DNA of 6,179 bases, from NCBI GenBank assembly GCA_027322565.1, contig DAHVRG010000187.1:1-6179 (forward strand). The letters are read 5' to 3'. The stretch comes from Georgenia sp. (GTDB taxonomy: Bacteria; Actinomycetota; Actinomycetes; Actinomycetales; Actinomycetaceae). Position 1 is the stretch's first letter; each line of letters begins with the position of its first letter. Below the pieces are notes generated by a model. It had not been told where the DNA came from, did not search any database, and saw only the letters and a program-made list of their open reading frames with translations. This document shows positions 5,237 through 6,179 of this stretch, in pieces. The translations under genes were made by a program, and so were the position numbers.

Positions 5237-6025
5237 TTAGGCGCGGTACCGGGGGGAGCGCTTCTCCAGAAACGCCCGGATCCCCTCCCCGGCCTCCGGG
5301 CCGGCGGCCAGTTCCGCGATCGCGGCGGCCTCGTCCGCCAGGTGCGGGACCAGGCCCGACCCGCCCGCCGCGCGGGTCAGCCGCTTGGTGGCCGCCAGCG
5401 CCGCGGGCGGGCCGGACGCCAGCGCGCCGGCCAGCGCGTTCAGCGTCCCCTCCAGCTCCTCCGGCGGGACCACCCGGCTCACCAGCCCGCGGCGCTCGGC
5501 CTCCTCGGCGTCGAGCGTCCGGTTCGTCAGCGCCAGGTCGAGCGCGACGGCGTGCCCGAGGGTCCTCCCGAGCACCCACGAGACCCCGCAGTCCGGCGAC
5601 AGCCCGACCCCCGTGTAGGCGGTGCGGAACCGCGTGCCGGACGCCGCGACGACGAGGTCGGCCAGCAGCGCGAGCCCGACCCCGGCGCCCGAGACCGCCC
5701 CGTGCACCCCCGAGATCACCGGCACCGGGGCCTCGACGAGTGCCGCGATCGCCTCGTGCATGACGCGGGCCAGCTCGGCGATGTGCTCCGACCGGTCCTC
5801 GGCGGCGGCGAACCCGGCGAGGTCGCCGCCGACGCAGAACGCGCCGCCCGCCCCGGTGAGGAGCACCACGCGCACGTCCCCGCCGTCCGCGTCCCGGAGG
5901 ACCTCCCGCACCGCCCGCCGGAACTCCGTGGCGAGCTCCATGCTGATCGCGTTGCCGCGCTCGGGGCGGTTCAGCGTGATCCGCGCGACGCCGCCGTCGA
6001 GCGACCGGCGGACGACGCCGCTCAC
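5237..6025 (-). CDS. Crotonase-fold enoyl-CoA hydratase/isomerase, PaaG/isomerase-like active site, 262 aa
   Basis: A full-length crotonase (family usual 255-270 residues). The N-terminal strand region has ARITLNRPERGNAIS (14-28). GGAFCVGGDL (60-69) and GAVSGAGVGLALLADL (109-124) supply the CoA-binding loop and oxyanion hole. At the catalytic positions the classical Glu144 of rat enoyl-CoA hydratase aligns with Tyr137 (FRTAYTGVGL) and Glu164 with Asp163 (ALDLALTN). Asp145 in LSPDCG sits where PaaG-type and Delta3,Delta2-enoyl-CoA isomerases keep their single acid. Double-bond isomerisation, or the oxepin-forming reaction of PaaG, is therefore more likely than hydration, though the exact acyl-CoA is unknown. 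GTG 6025 overlaps the upstream stop (GTGA, 6022-6025) and has GGAG eight bases before it (6037-6034), so it is translationally coupled to the HpaB-like gene. Family call very strong, reaction moderate. Confidence 0.9.
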   Translation of the reverse strand: MSGVVRRSLDGGVARITLNRPERGNAISMELATEFRRAVREVLRDADGGDVRVVLLTGAGGAFCVGGDLAGFAAAEDRSEHIAELARVMHEAIAALVEAPVPVISGVHGAVSGAGVGLALLADLVVAASGTRFRTAYTGVGLSPDCGVSWVLGRTLGHAVALDLALTNRTLDAEEAERRGLVSRVVPPEELEGTLNALAGALASGPPAALAATKRLTRAAGGSGLVPHLADEAAAIAELAAGPEAGEGIRAFLEKRSPRYRA

Positions 6026-6179
6026 GCCGACGTCTCCAGACCCGCGAGCCGCGCGACGTACTCCCTGGCCCGGGTGGCGTCGTAGGACCGCGCCATCTGC
6101 AGCTTCTCGGCCTCCAGGGAGCCCTCGGCGTGCGTGGCGAGCACGGCCTGGTAGCCGCCGTAGTCGCGGGCGGTGAGGT
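6022..6179 (-). CDS. C-terminal end of an HpaB-family protein (4-hydroxyphenylacetate 3-hydroxylase / 4-hydroxybutyryl-CoA dehydratase like), cut by window edge
   Basis: The last 51 codons of a gene enter from the right edge and stop with TGA at 6024-6022. The peptide contains LTARDYGGYQAVLATHAEGS followed by LEAEKLQMARSYD and ends ARLAGLETSA. The order LT-x(3)-YGGY, then H-x-E/A-GS-x-EA-x(2)-L, then R-x-YD and a closing helix ending LAGL is the C-terminal pattern I associate with the HpaB family. That family shares the acyl-CoA-dehydrogenase fold and uses reduced flavin (hydroxylases) or flavin plus a 4Fe-4S cluster (dehydratases). None of the residues that separate those two activities is visible. 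Coupling to a crotonase fits an acyl-CoA or aromatic catabolic unit. The coding frame is secure; the family is moderately sure from a short fragment. Confidence 0.6.
   Translation of the reverse strand, partial: LTARDYGGYQAVLATHAEGSLEAEKLQMARSYDATRAREYVARLAGLETSA

Noticed and set aside
1..6179. CRISPR array, tRNA, rRNA, insertion sequence or attachment site
   Set aside because: No regularly spaced repeats, no cloverleaf or rRNA-like sequence, no transposase and no terminal inverted repeats with target duplication were found by reading both strands.

Overview
The window is very GC rich, with G or C at most third codon positions, and it encodes an F420-dependent oxidoreductase of the luciferase-like family. 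Both features point to a high-GC actinobacterium of the actinomycete or mycobacterium-relative type; I cannot name the genus. All seven coding regions I can support lie on the minus strand, so transcription runs from high to low coordinates. The long plus-strand frames are antisense shadows typical of such GC content.

In transcription order, the first unit enters at 6179. It holds the C-terminal end of a protein that looks like the HpaB (4-hydroxyphenylacetate 3-hydroxylase / 4-hydroxybutyryl-CoA dehydratase) family. A GTGA overlap couples it to a crotonase-fold enoyl-CoA hydratase/isomerase (6025-5237). A strong inverted repeat lies just after the crotonase stop. Next is a gene-free stretch of about 310 bases (5236-4924). 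It carries a good sigma70-type promoter (TTGACA, 18 bp, CAGAAT) whose -10 is covered by a perfect 16-bp palindrome and whose -35 is covered by a second inverted repeat.

That promoter should drive a 580-residue PEP-utilizing-enzyme-like protein (4923-3181). It has an N-terminal helical region and a C-terminal phosphohistidine swivelling domain, but no ATP-grasp and no PEP barrel. A long terminator-like hairpin follows (3101-3147).

The last block is tightly packed: an LLM F420-dependent oxidoreductase of the MSMEG_2249 type (3028-1940), a protein of unknown family (about 422-450 residues, with an apparent frameshift near its start), a 141-residue stand-alone phosphohistidine swivelling domain (568-143), and the N-terminal 48 codons of a TTG-initiated gene that may be an aminoglycoside-phosphotransferase/EcKinase-like protein, cut by the window edge. 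ATGA and TTGA overlaps and short gaps with clear Shine-Dalgarno sequences indicate co-translation.

Taken together (inference), this looks like an accessory catabolic or modification locus. A PEP-synthase-like phosphotransferase has been taken apart into separate polypeptides: two different phosphohistidine carriers, a large helical partner, and an uncharacterised protein. They are combined with an F420-dependent redox enzyme and acyl-CoA/aromatic-type enzymes. The missing ATP-grasp component is the obvious thing to look for outside the window.
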